DNA of 64,000 nt. Source: Chitinophagales bacterium. GTDB taxonomy: Bacteria > Bacteroidota > Bacteroidia > Chitinophagales > Saprospiraceae. The translations under genes were made by a program, and so were the position numbers. The notes under the pieces were generated by a model that had not been told where the DNA came from, did no database searches, and was given only the letters and a program-made list of their open reading frames with translations. Below are positions 43,601 through 52,174 of the stretch, one piece after another. The stretch is from positions 41,586 through 105,585 of the forward strand of contig JAAFJY010000029.1 of assembly GCA_013299105.1 (NCBI GenBank), written 5' to 3'. Position 1 is the first letter of the stretch, and each line of letters begins with the position of its first letter.

Positions 43601-44884
43601 TCATATTTCGAGAAGCATCCCTGCTACCGCACTAATCCCAATCCACCAAAGCATCCCCACTTTGAACCTTTGCAAGGCCAAAAGCGACACCAAAAACCAA
43701 GCCAAAGCCAGCCAATCCGGCCTCAAATCCGGAAATTGAGGTAAAATTAACGACTTGCCCAGGTACAAGAGCAAATTGAGCATCACACCTGCTATGGCCG
43801 CACCCACTGCACCCAGCATGGCCTTGAACACTGGCTGCTGTTGGCTGTGCTCAATCAGCGGGGCACCAGCCAAAATGAAGCAAAAACTGGGTAAGAAAGT
43901 ATAAAAAGTTGTATTCAGTAAGGCCAATGTACCCATTGAAATATCGCCACCAAAATGCCGATACCCAGCCATGAACCCCACAAAGGCCAATACCATGATC
44001 AGCGGTCCGGGGGTGCTTTCACCCAGGGCTAGGCCATCGATCATTTCGCCCTTACTCAGCCACTGGTATTTTTCCACGCTCACCTGGGCCACGTAAGGCA
44101 AAACTGCATAAGCCCCGCCAAAAGTAACCAAGGCAGCTTGGGTAAAAAACAAAGACTGGGTTTGCCAAAACTGTCCGTCTGAACTCAGCGGATAAAGCAG
44201 CAGCCAAGGCAAAAACCACAGCCCAAGCCCCAGAAACAAGGGCAAAAACAAGCTCCAGGGCCGCCAAGGGGGCAGGTTTTCGGTGGATTTCAGGTAATAT
44301 GCTGCTTCATCACTTTCGGATTCAGCATTGGGTATGGCTCGATCTTTTTGCCAAAAATTTTGAAGAAAACCGATCAGTAAAGCCCCTAAAATCACCAAGG
44401 GAAAAGCAATATTGAAAAAAAACAAGGCCCCAAATGCCCCCAAAGCCAGGACATAATGCCAGCCTTGCGACAGCGATTTTTTGACCATTTTGACCAAAGC
44501 CAAAGCCACAATAGCCAAAATCGCTGGTTTGATCCCCGCAAAAACCGCCGTGAGCAAGGGCGTTTGGCCGTACCAAACGTAAAGCAGGCTCAAAATCCAC
44601 AAGACCAAAACCGAGGGCAAAATGAACAAAATACCAGCCACCAGCCCACCTCTCGTGCCATGCAAGAGCCAGCCCAGATATGTAGCCAATTGCTGCGCCT
44701 CCGGGCCGGGCAGTAACATGCAGTAGTTGAGCGCATGGAGAAAACGACTGGGGCTGACCCATTTTTTCTGGCTCACCACGTACTCGTGCATGATGGCTAC
44801 CTGGCCTGCAGGGCCGCCAAAACTGATCCAGCCGAGTTTGAACCAAAAAGCCAAGGCTTCGCGAAAGGTGGGTTGGTTTGGCAT
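43601..44884 (-). CDS. chrA: Chromate transporter, two-domain ChrA (CHR) family
   Basis: The 427-residue protein has two homologous CHR halves. The first contains FWFKLGWISFGGPAGQVAIM and LNYCMLLPGPEAQQLATYLG; the second contains FTQAALVTFGGAYAVLPYVA and MIDGLALGESTPGPLIMVLA. About 10-12 membrane helices are expected. Long-chain ChrA proteins export chromate from the cytoplasm; some members may carry other oxyanions. Conserved GGP and PGPxA/PGP motifs are present in both halves. The frame opens with TTG at 44902, but the ATG at 44884 is better. It lies 18 bp from the TonB-receptor stop on the same strand, so co-transcription with the receptor is likely. Confidence 0.92.
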   Translation of the reverse strand: MPNQPTFREALAFWFKLGWISFGGPAGQVAIMHEYVVSQKKWVSPSRFLHALNYCMLLPGPEAQQLATYLGWLLHGTRGGLVAGILFILPSVLVLWILSLLYVWYGQTPLLTAVFAGIKPAILAIVALALVKMVKKSLSQGWHYVLALGAFGALFFFNIAFPLVILGALLIGFLQNFWQKDRAIPNAESESDEAAYYLKSTENLPPWRPWSLFLPLFLGLGLWFLPWLLLYPLSSDGQFWQTQSLFFTQAALVTFGGAYAVLPYVAQVSVEKYQWLSKGEMIDGLALGESTPGPLIMVLAFVGFMAGYRHFGGDISMGTLALLNTTFYTFLPSFCFILAGAPLIEHSQQQPVFKAMLGAVGAAIAGVMLNLLLYLGKSLILPQFPDLRPDWLALAWFLVSLLALQRFKVGMLWWIGISAVAGMLLEI

Positions 44885-44902
44885 AAAAATTTGGATGCTC
44901 AA

Positions 44903-47458
44903 TTAAAAATTGTAACGTAGAGTCATGCCAAAGGTACGTGGATCGCCCAAAACCCCGGCAAAATGTCCTGCATTTCCTGCTGCGGGCAACAATTGTTCAA
45001 AATAGTCCTGATCCAGCAGGTTGCGGCTCCAAACAAACAGTGACGCACCATTGAATGCCCGGAAGCCAAAGCGCATATTCAAAAGCGCATAACCCTCCAC
45101 ATTGAGGTATTTTGATGGCGAAGGGCTGGAAGAAAAGCCAGAGCGGTAATAGCTGTCAAAAGCGATGAAGAACTTGCCCTCGCCATTCAGAAAAGTTCCC
45201 GCTTTGCTCAACTCGCCACCAAGCGAACCAGCCCATTTAGAAATACCGGGCAGTTGTGTGCCCGAAATGTCTTTGAAGGCAGCTGTTCCACCTGTTTCTT
45301 CCAGAGGCACCGGAGCGTTTGTAAACCGCACATATTGGCCATCGGTATAAGTCAAGGCCCCAAAGAAATTCAGGTATTTGCCCAGGCGCAGGCTGGCATC
45401 CAATTCTACACCCTGCACACGAACCCTTTCAGCATTGGCCAAGTAGCCTCGGTTTACACCGACCTCCGGGCTTTGCACCTGGGTTTGGAAATCGCGGATT
45501 GAAGTGCTGTATGCAATCAGATTTAAAGTGGTATTCGCACTGGGTTTGGTTTTTACCCCCAACTCAAAATGGGTGACATATTCCGGTTTGATGCGAGCCA
45601 GGTCAATCAAAACAGCTCCACTGGCCGTTGGCAATCCACCCAAGTTGAGACCAAATGGTTTAAAATTGGTCGAAAAAGTAGCAAATGCATTGAAGTTTTT
45701 GGCCTTGCGGTAGTTGAGCGTTATTTGCCCTGACAAGTTACCTGCATCGTCTTGCACATTAAATACCTGATCGGTGTAAACCGAGCGTTTCAGCGCCAAC
45801 AAAGCGGCATCGGTGGTTTGCAAGCCGCCATAAGTCTGGCGATTGAAGTCCACCCGCTTCTCGTCGTAGTTGTAGCGCAAGCCCGACAGAAGGTGCAAGT
45901 TTTTAGCAAAAGCCCAATCCAATTGGGTAAAAATAGCCGCACTCAAGGTATTGAATTGAGAGGTGGTACGGATGCCAAAACCATCCAGCAAGCCAGGTGT
46001 ACGCCACAATGCACTGGTAGCGTTTTGTGAAAAACGCCATTGGGCACTGCCCGACTCTTCGGTGTGGTAGGGGCTGGTCCTCAGGTCTTGGGCCAGGACA
46101 AAAACACCCGCTACCCCACTGAGTCGGTCCGATACTTCACCCGCGTAACGCAGTTCTTGGGAGTACTGCTGGTGGTACGATGGCGCTTGTGAAAGCTTCA
46201 ACACTGGCAACCCCGTAAAATCGCGGTCGTTGGAGGGGTCCCAATTCCAATAACGCCAGGCGGTGGTTGAGCTGAGGGTCCCTTTGCCAAATTTAGCATC
46301 CATGTTGATCGAAATGCCGCCCATGTCCTGGTTGGAACGCCAAGGCGTATCGGTATCTACGATGCGGTCAAAGGGATTTTGACTGGGTAATTTATACTCC
46401 AGGTCTTTGATAATTTGGTTAAACTGGCGATATGGAGCCCGCAAAGTAGGTGCTACACCAACAACAACCTGGGCGTATCCGTCAGGTCTTTGGCTCGACA
46501 AGTCACCAATCAGGGTAAATTGCACTTTACTTGAGGCATTGAAGAGCAACTGTCCACGCAGCCCCAAGTTATTCAGGTCATTGGTGTACTTTTGGCTGCG
46601 CACGTTGAACAAAACACCATCGCGCTGGGTACCTGAAAACGACAAGCGGCCAGCGAATTTTTTACCCAAGCCGCCGGAAATGGAGCTTTTAGCTTGGACG
46701 AAACCGTAGTTGCCATAACTTACTTCAAAAGTGCCTCCGGTTTTGAAACTTGGCGCAGCGGTGCGGATGTTGAAGGCTCCTGCGGTGGTGTTTTTGCCAA
46801 ACAAAGTGCCCTGCGGCCCTCGCAGTACTTCAATTTGCTCAATGTCCACAAAGTCCAGGGTGGTAGCTGCCGGGCGAGCATAATATACCCCGTCTACATA
46901 AAAACCTACCCCGGGATCGATGCCATCGTTGGTCAGGCCAAAGGTAGATCCCAAACCCCGAATGTTGAGGGTGGTATTGCGGGGATTGGACGAGTACAAC
47001 TGCACCGAGGGGCTCATTTCTTTCAAGCGGTTTACATTGAATGCTCCCGCATCGGCAATCAATTTTCCTGCAATTACCGATATCGGAATGGGCACTTGCT
47101 GGGCCGTTTCCTCCCGACGACGCGAGGTGATTACGATTTCAGCCAGTTCATTGTCATCCGCTAGGATCAGGCGGAGCGAGTCTTGTGGTAATTCAGTCAA
47201 GCTCAGGTCTTGGGGGGTATAGCCCACCGAACTCACGTTCAATACCAATGGTAAGCTGACCTTGACTGGCAAGCTAAACCGCCCTTCCAGGTCCGCTACC
47301 GTGAAAGCATTGGTGCCCTTGATCACTAAGGTAGCACCCACCAAGGCATCGCCTTCTTTGTTTTTGACGCTTCCCTTGATTTGTAATTGAGCATATAAAG
47401 AAGGTTGGAACCACGCACTGATCAATGCTACAAAAAGGAGTGTAAGTAATGGTTTCAT
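44903..47458 (-). CDS. TonB-dependent receptor with carboxypeptidase-like N-terminal domain
   Basis: The 851-residue product has a signal peptide (MKPLLTLLFVALISAWFQPS, then LYAQ), a carboxypeptidase D-like beta-sandwich (residues ~25-105; IKGSVKNKEGDALVGATLVI), a plug with DNELAEIVITSRRREETAQQ and VEVLRGPQGTLFGKNTTAG-type motif (here QIEVLRGPQGTLFGKN), and a long beta-barrel ending in FGMTLRYNF, whose terminal Phe is typical. It imports a scarce ligand across the outer membrane using TonB energy. It is of the proteobacterial iron-complex/catecholate-like type rather than a SusC, and no SusD partner follows. A 29-bp dyad sits at its promoter. Confidence 0.92.
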   Translation of the reverse strand: MKPLLTLLFVALISAWFQPSLYAQLQIKGSVKNKEGDALVGATLVIKGTNAFTVADLEGRFSLPVKVSLPLVLNVSSVGYTPQDLSLTELPQDSLRLILADDNELAEIVITSRRREETAQQVPIPISVIAGKLIADAGAFNVNRLKEMSPSVQLYSSNPRNTTLNIRGLGSTFGLTNDGIDPGVGFYVDGVYYARPAATTLDFVDIEQIEVLRGPQGTLFGKNTTAGAFNIRTAAPSFKTGGTFEVSYGNYGFVQAKSSISGGLGKKFAGRLSFSGTQRDGVLFNVRSQKYTNDLNNLGLRGQLLFNASSKVQFTLIGDLSSQRPDGYAQVVVGVAPTLRAPYRQFNQIIKDLEYKLPSQNPFDRIVDTDTPWRSNQDMGGISINMDAKFGKGTLSSTTAWRYWNWDPSNDRDFTGLPVLKLSQAPSYHQQYSQELRYAGEVSDRLSGVAGVFVLAQDLRTSPYHTEESGSAQWRFSQNATSALWRTPGLLDGFGIRTTSQFNTLSAAIFTQLDWAFAKNLHLLSGLRYNYDEKRVDFNRQTYGGLQTTDAALLALKRSVYTDQVFNVQDDAGNLSGQITLNYRKAKNFNAFATFSTNFKPFGLNLGGLPTASGAVLIDLARIKPEYVTHFELGVKTKPSANTTLNLIAYSTSIRDFQTQVQSPEVGVNRGYLANAERVRVQGVELDASLRLGKYLNFFGALTYTDGQYVRFTNAPVPLEETGGTAAFKDISGTQLPGISKWAGSLGGELSKAGTFLNGEGKFFIAFDSYYRSGFSSSPSPSKYLNVEGYALLNMRFGFRAFNGASLFVWSRNLLDQDYFEQLLPAAGNAGHFAGVLGDPRTFGMTLRYNF

Positions 47459-47505
47459 GTTTGTGATTTTGTGTTTGGGTGAGATTTTAGCACAATTCGT
47501 CAGGG

Positions 47506-47554
47506 CAAAGGTAAGGATATTTTTTATAAACTCTATTAAATTGATAGAATTTAT
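47506..47554 (-). promoter_or_regulatory. TonB-receptor promoter with a 29-bp operator-like dyad
   Basis: Minus-strand TACCTTTG at 47506-47513 is a perfect -7 box, 48 bp before the ATG at 47458. Just upstream, where the -33 contact would be, 47526-47554 forms a dyad with arms ATAAAnTCTATnAA around a central A; 12 of 14 positions per arm are complementary. A repressor or activator site at this promoter is likely. Confidence 0.65.
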
Positions 47555-47653
47555 AGATTTTACATCAACACGATAATCTGTTTGACTTTTGCAAAAAGAC
47601 AAATTTTAGCATCTAGGTAAAAAACAAGCTTTTGAAAATGAGAATATTACTTT

Positions 47654-48484
47654 TTAGTTCTTTAAAAATCCCTTCGAAAAAAACAACAACTGATAAGGCA
47701 CTGCATTTTCCCAATAAGCCCAGTTGTGTGCCCCGGGGCGGGTGATGAAATCGTGCTCAATTTTAGCTTCGCGCAGTTTTTTGTGCAAATCCTGGTTCAC
47801 ACCCCAAAAGAAATCTTCGGTGCCACAATCGAACAGCAGCCGGATATTCTTGCCCTGCAAGCGCTCGATATTGGGCACCACCGAATATTGTTCCCAACGC
47901 GCGGGGTAAGCAGGCTGCTCGCCAATGCGCTGGGCAATTTCCCAGTTTTTGGCAAAGGGGCGCAAGTCCACTCCCCCACTCATGCTGCCCGCAGCACCAA
48001 AGGTTTCGGGGTAGTGCATGGCCAACCACAGGGCTCCATGCCCGCCCATGCTCAGGCCCGTGATGGCGCGATTTTGGCGGTTAGGCAGGGTGCGAAACTG
48101 GGCATCCACCGTTTGCACCAGTTCTTGGCCGATGTAAGTTTGGTAGCGAAAATTACTGTCGATCGGGCTGTCAAAATACCAGGAACCAAAGCCGCCATCG
48201 GGGGTAATGATGATCAGGTCCAGTACATTGGCCCAGTGCTGGATGGCGGGCACTTTTTTGGGCCAATCGCTCTGGTTGCCGCTGTAACCATGCAAAAGGT
48301 ACACCACCGGGTAGCGTTTTTGGGGCGATTGGTCATAGTTTTCGGGTAAAATGGCATGGGCCGAGAAATTTTTACGCATGGCCCTGCTTTGCACTTCGAA
48401 TACTTGGCCAGGCAGGGCATTTTGGGCTAAGAGGGCTGATGACCAGCAAAAAAAAGAGAGCAAAAGTGTAAAACGCAATAGCAT
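47654..48484 (-). CDS. Exported alpha/beta-hydrolase esterase (EstD/acetyl-xylan-esterase-like)
   Basis: The 276-residue product has a signal peptide (MLLRFTLLLSFFCWSSALLA). The mature esterase domain has the oxyanion-hole region PVVYLLHGYSGNQSDW, nucleophile elbow GLSMGGHGALW (Ser near residue 145), an acid in FDCGTEDFFW and the catalytic His in RPGAHNWAYW. This is the putative esterase family (PF00756) that includes feruloyl/acetyl-xylan esterases, S-formylglutathione hydrolases and Ag85-like enzymes. Secretion suggests an ester on a polysaccharide or lipid. It is on the same strand as the TonB receptor but 195 bp upstream of it, across the receptor's own promoter. Confidence 0.9.
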   Translation of the reverse strand: MLLRFTLLLSFFCWSSALLAQNALPGQVFEVQSRAMRKNFSAHAILPENYDQSPQKRYPVVYLLHGYSGNQSDWPKKVPAIQHWANVLDLIIITPDGGFGSWYFDSPIDSNFRYQTYIGQELVQTVDAQFRTLPNRQNRAITGLSMGGHGALWLAMHYPETFGAAGSMSGGVDLRPFAKNWEIAQRIGEQPAYPARWEQYSVVPNIERLQGKNIRLLFDCGTEDFFWGVNQDLHKKLREAKIEHDFITRPGAHNWAYWENAVPYQLLFFSKGFLKN

Positions 48485-48534
48485 AATGATTGGCTTGAGC
48501 TTTTGACAAAAATAAAAAGGAACAGCGAAATTGG

Positions 48535-48720
48535 AGTTTTTTTGTCCGAACCAGAATTTACAGCATTACGGAATTACCTGTATGGCTCTTTTTGTCTGAA
48601 CCAGAATTTGCAGGATTACAGAATCACAGAATTACTTGCTTGACGTTGACCAATGTTTCCCAAATCAGTATTTGAAAAAATTATAAAAATGGCCAGCTCC
48701 GCAGTAACAAGGGCTAGGGG
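48535..48720 (-). repeat. Dispersed-repeat copies (partly duplicated)
   Basis: Two successive inverted copies of the CAGAATT-rich unit (GAACCAGAATTTACAGCATT; GAACCAGAATTTGCAGGATT) followed by CTTGCTTGACGTTGACCAAT. From 48721 to 48973 no gene or copy is seen, apart from a TCATAACTCATAACTTCAAC run. Confidence 0.75.
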
Positions 48721-48973
48721 TCGCTCTATATGCTTCGAAAACCAACCGTACCACCCCAATTCTCATCCCCCGACAAATTTCCTCATCGAGCCCCAACTTC
48801 ATCATTCATAACTCATAACTTCAACCAGCCCCACCTTCGCACTTCATAGCTCATCGATCATCACTCGTACTTCAAAAAAGTCAACGTCAAGTATGTTTCT
48901 TGTCATTTTCCCAGGATCCATCTTTCATTTCCCGCTCTTTCCCGTATTTTCAGCCCCCAAAATCCATTGAACA

Positions 48974-49504
48974 ATGAGTAATGCCACTTTGTTGGGAGTA
49001 GGTTCCCGTGTAAAACACCCCGCTTATGGCGATGGGGTGGTGATCCGCTTGCATCCAATTGCCTATGAAATTTGTTTCATATTGTATGGCATCAAAATGG
49101 TGGGCAAAGATTATGGCCAAATGGAGATCACCGACGCCCAGCCCGCCGAAGAAGCCATTACCTTCAGCGAAGCCGAAAAGTCGTTGCTTCGCATCCTTCG
49201 CACTTACCTCGATGGCATGGAGGAAGTACCTCTGGGCGACCGCTGGAAAGACGGGACCATGATCCTGAAGCCTGGAGACACGGGTCTGCAAGCCAAGGAA
49301 GTACCGATTGAAACCTTTTTTCACAAAATTGTGATGCTGCGCGACCGCTTGCGGGTGATGGAACAAAGAATCAACGCCAGCAACCTGAGCGATGAGGAAA
49401 AAATCAACCTCCAGCAGTACATCACCAAAATTTATGGTTCTTTGACCACCTTCAATGTATTGTTCAAGTACAAAGAACAGCAATTTGTGGGGGATAAGAG
49501 TTGA
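48974..49504 (+). CDS. Conserved protein with N-terminal Tudor/KOW-like domain, function unknown
   Basis: The 176-residue cytoplasmic protein begins MSNATLLGVGSRVKHPAYGD, a beta-barrel-like segment (VGSRVKHPAYGDGVVIRL) resembling the small Tudor/KOW-like fold at the C-terminus of UvrD/PcrA helicases or in CarD-type proteins. Residues ~60-176 are mainly helical (EKSLLRILRTYLDG; IVMLRDRLRVMEQRINASNL; NLQQYITKIYGSLTTFNVLF). I recognise it only as a Bacteroidota conserved hypothetical; nucleic-acid or polymerase interaction is a guess from the N-terminal fold. Confidence 0.75.
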   Translation: MSNATLLGVGSRVKHPAYGDGVVIRLHPIAYEICFILYGIKMVGKDYGQMEITDAQPAEEAITFSEAEKSLLRILRTYLDGMEEVPLGDRWKDGTMILKPGDTGLQAKEVPIETFFHKIVMLRDRLRVMEQRINASNLSDEEKINLQQYITKIYGSLTTFNVLFKYKEQQFVGDKS

Positions 49505-49621
49505 ATTTAGTTGAGGAGTTAGAGGTTGAGGAGTTGAGAAGAAAGGCGCCGAAAATTGATTGGGGCTTTTTTCTAGCACCCAGACTTTTATACAACAGCA
49601 CAATAGCCGTTAAGACCAAAC

Positions 49622-50950
49622 ATGATGAACTACTTTCGTTTTTGCACCTTTTTATTGGGTTTAGCATTCGTACTCCAGAGCTGCATCGTGGCGGAGAATC
49701 CCTACCAAGGTTTGCCCCCAGGTCCCTGGCGAGCTACTTTGGCCCTGCAACTCAACACCGTTACACCCAACCCCAGAGGAGAGCCTTTGCCCGAAAAAAT
49801 GAACCTCAAATTTGAGGAAGTATTGGGGGGTGAATTGCCTTTTAACTTCGAGGTGATTTACGATACACCCGAAAAATTCCACATTGAGATCATCAATGGT
49901 GAAGAGCGAATTGTGGTCAAGGACATCTTCTTGGGTCGCGACAAAAGCCAGGCCAAGGATACGATTTTCATCGACTTTCCAGTCTTTGACTCCTATATCA
50001 GTGGGTATTTTCTCGAAAACGTGATCGAAGGTGAATGGGTGGTTCGCAACAAAACCAACTATCGCATCCCCTTTGTGGCCAAACACGGCAAGGATTACCG
50101 CTTCACCACCCTGCGCAAAACGCCGGCGATGGATTTGACGGGCCGCTGGGAAGCCACTTTTGACCTCAATTTTGACGAAACCTTCAAGGGAATTGGTGAA
50201 TTCAAACAAAAAGGCAACTACCTGACTGGCACTTTTTTGACTGAAACGGGCGACTACCGCTACCTCGAAGGCACTATCCAGGCCAATAAGTTCTACTTGT
50301 CCTGCTTTGATGGCAGTCATGCTTTCTTGTTCGAGGGCAAAGTGGACCCTGCCACCAAAGCGATGGTGGGATCTTTCCGTTCTGGCATGACTTACCGCAG
50401 CATTTGGGAGGCCAAACTCAACCCCAATGCGCGCCTGGGCAACGCCGACAGTTTGACGACCATGAAAAGTGCTGCCGCTTTGGATTTCACCTTCCCCAAT
50501 GCCGAGGGCAAAACCGTGGGAATCAATGACAAGCAATACCAAGGCAAGCCCAAAATCATCCAAATCATGGGTACTTGGTGCCCCAATTGCCGGGACGAAA
50601 CGGAGTTTTTGGTGGATTACCTGAAAAAAAACCCGAACCTAAACTTGGAAGTGATTGCCCTTTCCTTCGAGCGCCACCGCGACCCTGCTCGTGCCGAACA
50701 GGCTTTGAAGACTTATAAAAAGACCTTTGACCTGCCCTACGAAATCCTTTTAGCAGGCAACAACGACAAGGCCGAGGCGTCGAAAGCCCTGCCCCAACTC
50801 AACAAAGTAATCGCCTATCCAACCATGATTTTTCTGGACAAAAACAACCGCGTTTTGCGCATCCACACAGGCTTTACTGGTCCGGCTACCAGCGAATTCC
50901 CCGCGTTCAGCAAGGAGTTTGATGCTTTTGTGAAAAAAATGGCGGGTTGA
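49622..50950 (+). CDS. TlpA-like thioredoxin-fold lipoprotein
   Basis: The 442-residue product has a lipoprotein signal (FLLGLAFVLQSC, lipidated Cys near residue 20). Residues ~30-270 form a beta-rich N-terminal region (GPWRATLALQLNTVT; GRWEATFDLNFDETFKGIGE). The C-terminal ~160 residues are a thioredoxin/TlpA domain with active site MGTWCPNCRDET and cis-Pro segment VIAYPTMIFLD. It is likely anchored in the inner or outer membrane facing the periplasm and acts in disulfide reduction. Two ATG codons at 49622 and 49625 are possible starts. It stands alone; a repeat-rich region follows. Confidence 0.9.
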   Translation: MMNYFRFCTFLLGLAFVLQSCIVAENPYQGLPPGPWRATLALQLNTVTPNPRGEPLPEKMNLKFEEVLGGELPFNFEVIYDTPEKFHIEIINGEERIVVKDIFLGRDKSQAKDTIFIDFPVFDSYISGYFLENVIEGEWVVRNKTNYRIPFVAKHGKDYRFTTLRKTPAMDLTGRWEATFDLNFDETFKGIGEFKQKGNYLTGTFLTETGDYRYLEGTIQANKFYLSCFDGSHAFLFEGKVDPATKAMVGSFRSGMTYRSIWEAKLNPNARLGNADSLTTMKSAAALDFTFPNAEGKTVGINDKQYQGKPKIIQIMGTWCPNCRDETEFLVDYLKKNPNLNLEVIALSFERHRDPARAEQALKTYKKTFDLPYEILLAGNNDKAEASKALPQLNKVIAYPTMIFLDKNNRVLRIHTGFTGPATSEFPAFSKEFDAFVKKMAG

Positions 50951-51015
50951 AGCTGAAAGGTTGAAGAGAAAGGCATACTATCAGGACATTTTTCGGTTGC
51001 CGAAATCGCTGCCCC

Positions 51016-51215
51016 CACGTTTACTAAACTTTTGAAGTCTAGTAAAAGCTGAAAACTTCGGAAAACTTTCCGTAGCTGTGTTATTATGGTGAGTGGCGTT
51101 TATGACCGCGAAGCGGGCCGATTCTGGAATTCTTTCAAATTCTGTTTCGGTCAACGTCATGCAAGTAATTCTGAAAATTCCGGTTTAGACAAAAATTCTC
51201 GCTTAATTGTGGAGA
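51016..51215 (+). repeat. Dispersed-repeat copy and hairpin fragment
   Basis: 51016-51065 holds ACGTTTACTAAACTTTTG, related to the hairpin at 19774. 51110-51210 holds a direct-orientation copy of the array unit (GATTCTGGAATTCTTTCAAA, GGTCAACGTCATGCAAGTAA). Confidence 0.7.
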
Positions 51216-51263
51216 TCACTTCTCCGAAGTTTTCAGTAAAATGAATCTCTCAAAACGTTCTTT

Positions 51264-51566
51264 AGTGACAAGCCACGAATAAACCTTACCAAATCACAAC
51301 TGCGTACTTTATAGATTATGCCCTCGCTGCGCGAGGCCGTTTTTAGCACGCGGATAAAATTGGGTTTGGGTGTGCTCGTTTGGGTGTGAGTGTGGGGAAC
51401 ACCGTTTCTAATTGGCCGAGACGAAAGATTCGGCGCGAAGCCCACACACCCAAACTCACACTTTCACACCCACACCCATTCTTGCGGATTTCCAGCATGA
51501 CGTTGACCGTTACGTTGACATGCGTGTTTCTTAAAAACTGGAAAGGTTTATTTTTGAACCGTCACT
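51264..51566. mobile_element. 303-bp inverted-repeat element family E, copy 1
   Basis: Left end AGTGACAAGCCACGAATAAA, right end GGTTTATTTTTGAACCGTCA then CT; AATAAACCTT is inverted at the two ends. The middle carries long complementary arms made of GGGTGTG-type repeats (GGGTTTGGGTGTGCTCGTTT against CACACCCACACCC), so the whole element can fold on itself. An inverted copy at 56751-57053 is nearly identical. Both flank the TIR-TPR-SDR and MBL genes. Confidence 0.85.
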
Positions 51567-51613
51567 TAGCTTGATACAAAGGTCCAGGTCGTTCTTTTCA
51601 ACCTTTCAACTTT

Positions 51614-52063
51614 TGTCGTGCGACATAAAGTTTCAACCCCTAAAACGACATAAAGTTGTACCCCTTGTGTAAGCAGTTAATTGACAATTTAGATACATCA
51701 GTTGATCCTTAGAGAATCTTCCATCTTCGAAGGATACATCTACTGAAAACTTCGTAGAAGTTTCACGTTTGTAGCACTTGGTGGCATCTCATTACTTGAG
51801 AACTTCGTAGAAGTTTCACGTTATTGCAACATATTGGTTTTTAGTTTTTTATGGTGCAATTTGAAAAGGCTTGGTCTAAACAATTGAGTGCGCACTTTTT
51901 ATCAACACTACTTTAACGTGAGACTTCTCCGAAGTCAAACCCACTTAGCTTGCTGTTGGCTACAAACGTGTAACTTCTCCGAAGTTTCCTATGTCAATGA
52001 TCTGTGAAGATAGGTCACAACTTTATGTCGCACCGATGGGTCAAAGCTTTATGTCGTACCACA
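51614..52063. mobile_element. 450-bp non-autonomous element with IS21-like ends and 5-bp target duplication
   Basis: Left end TGTCGTGCGACATAAAG and right end (minus strand) TGTGGTACGACATAAAG are inverted. Each end has a second internal CGACATAAAG or GCGACATAAAG copy about 20-30 bp in, a multiple-repeat terminus known from the IS21 family. The flanking 5 bp are ACTTT on both sides (51609-51613 and 52064-52068), a perfect target-site duplication. No transposase is present. The interior contains mini-hairpins: AACTTCGTAGAAGTT twice, GACTTCTCCGAAGTC and AACTTCTCCGAAGTT. Confidence 0.85.
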
Positions 52064-52174
52064 ACTTTTGAACCCTAAACTCCACTAAGTGTAACTTTTT
52101 TTCCAAAAACCCGTACATTACAGCGTTTGGATTCATTCCCAGATTCGCCAACCCCAAAAATATCACCTAACAGA

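Noticed and set aside
51233..51574. Small ORFs with identical proteins near 51.4 kb and 56.8 kb
   Set aside because: They are translations of the two inverted copies of element E and reflect DNA, not protein, conservation.
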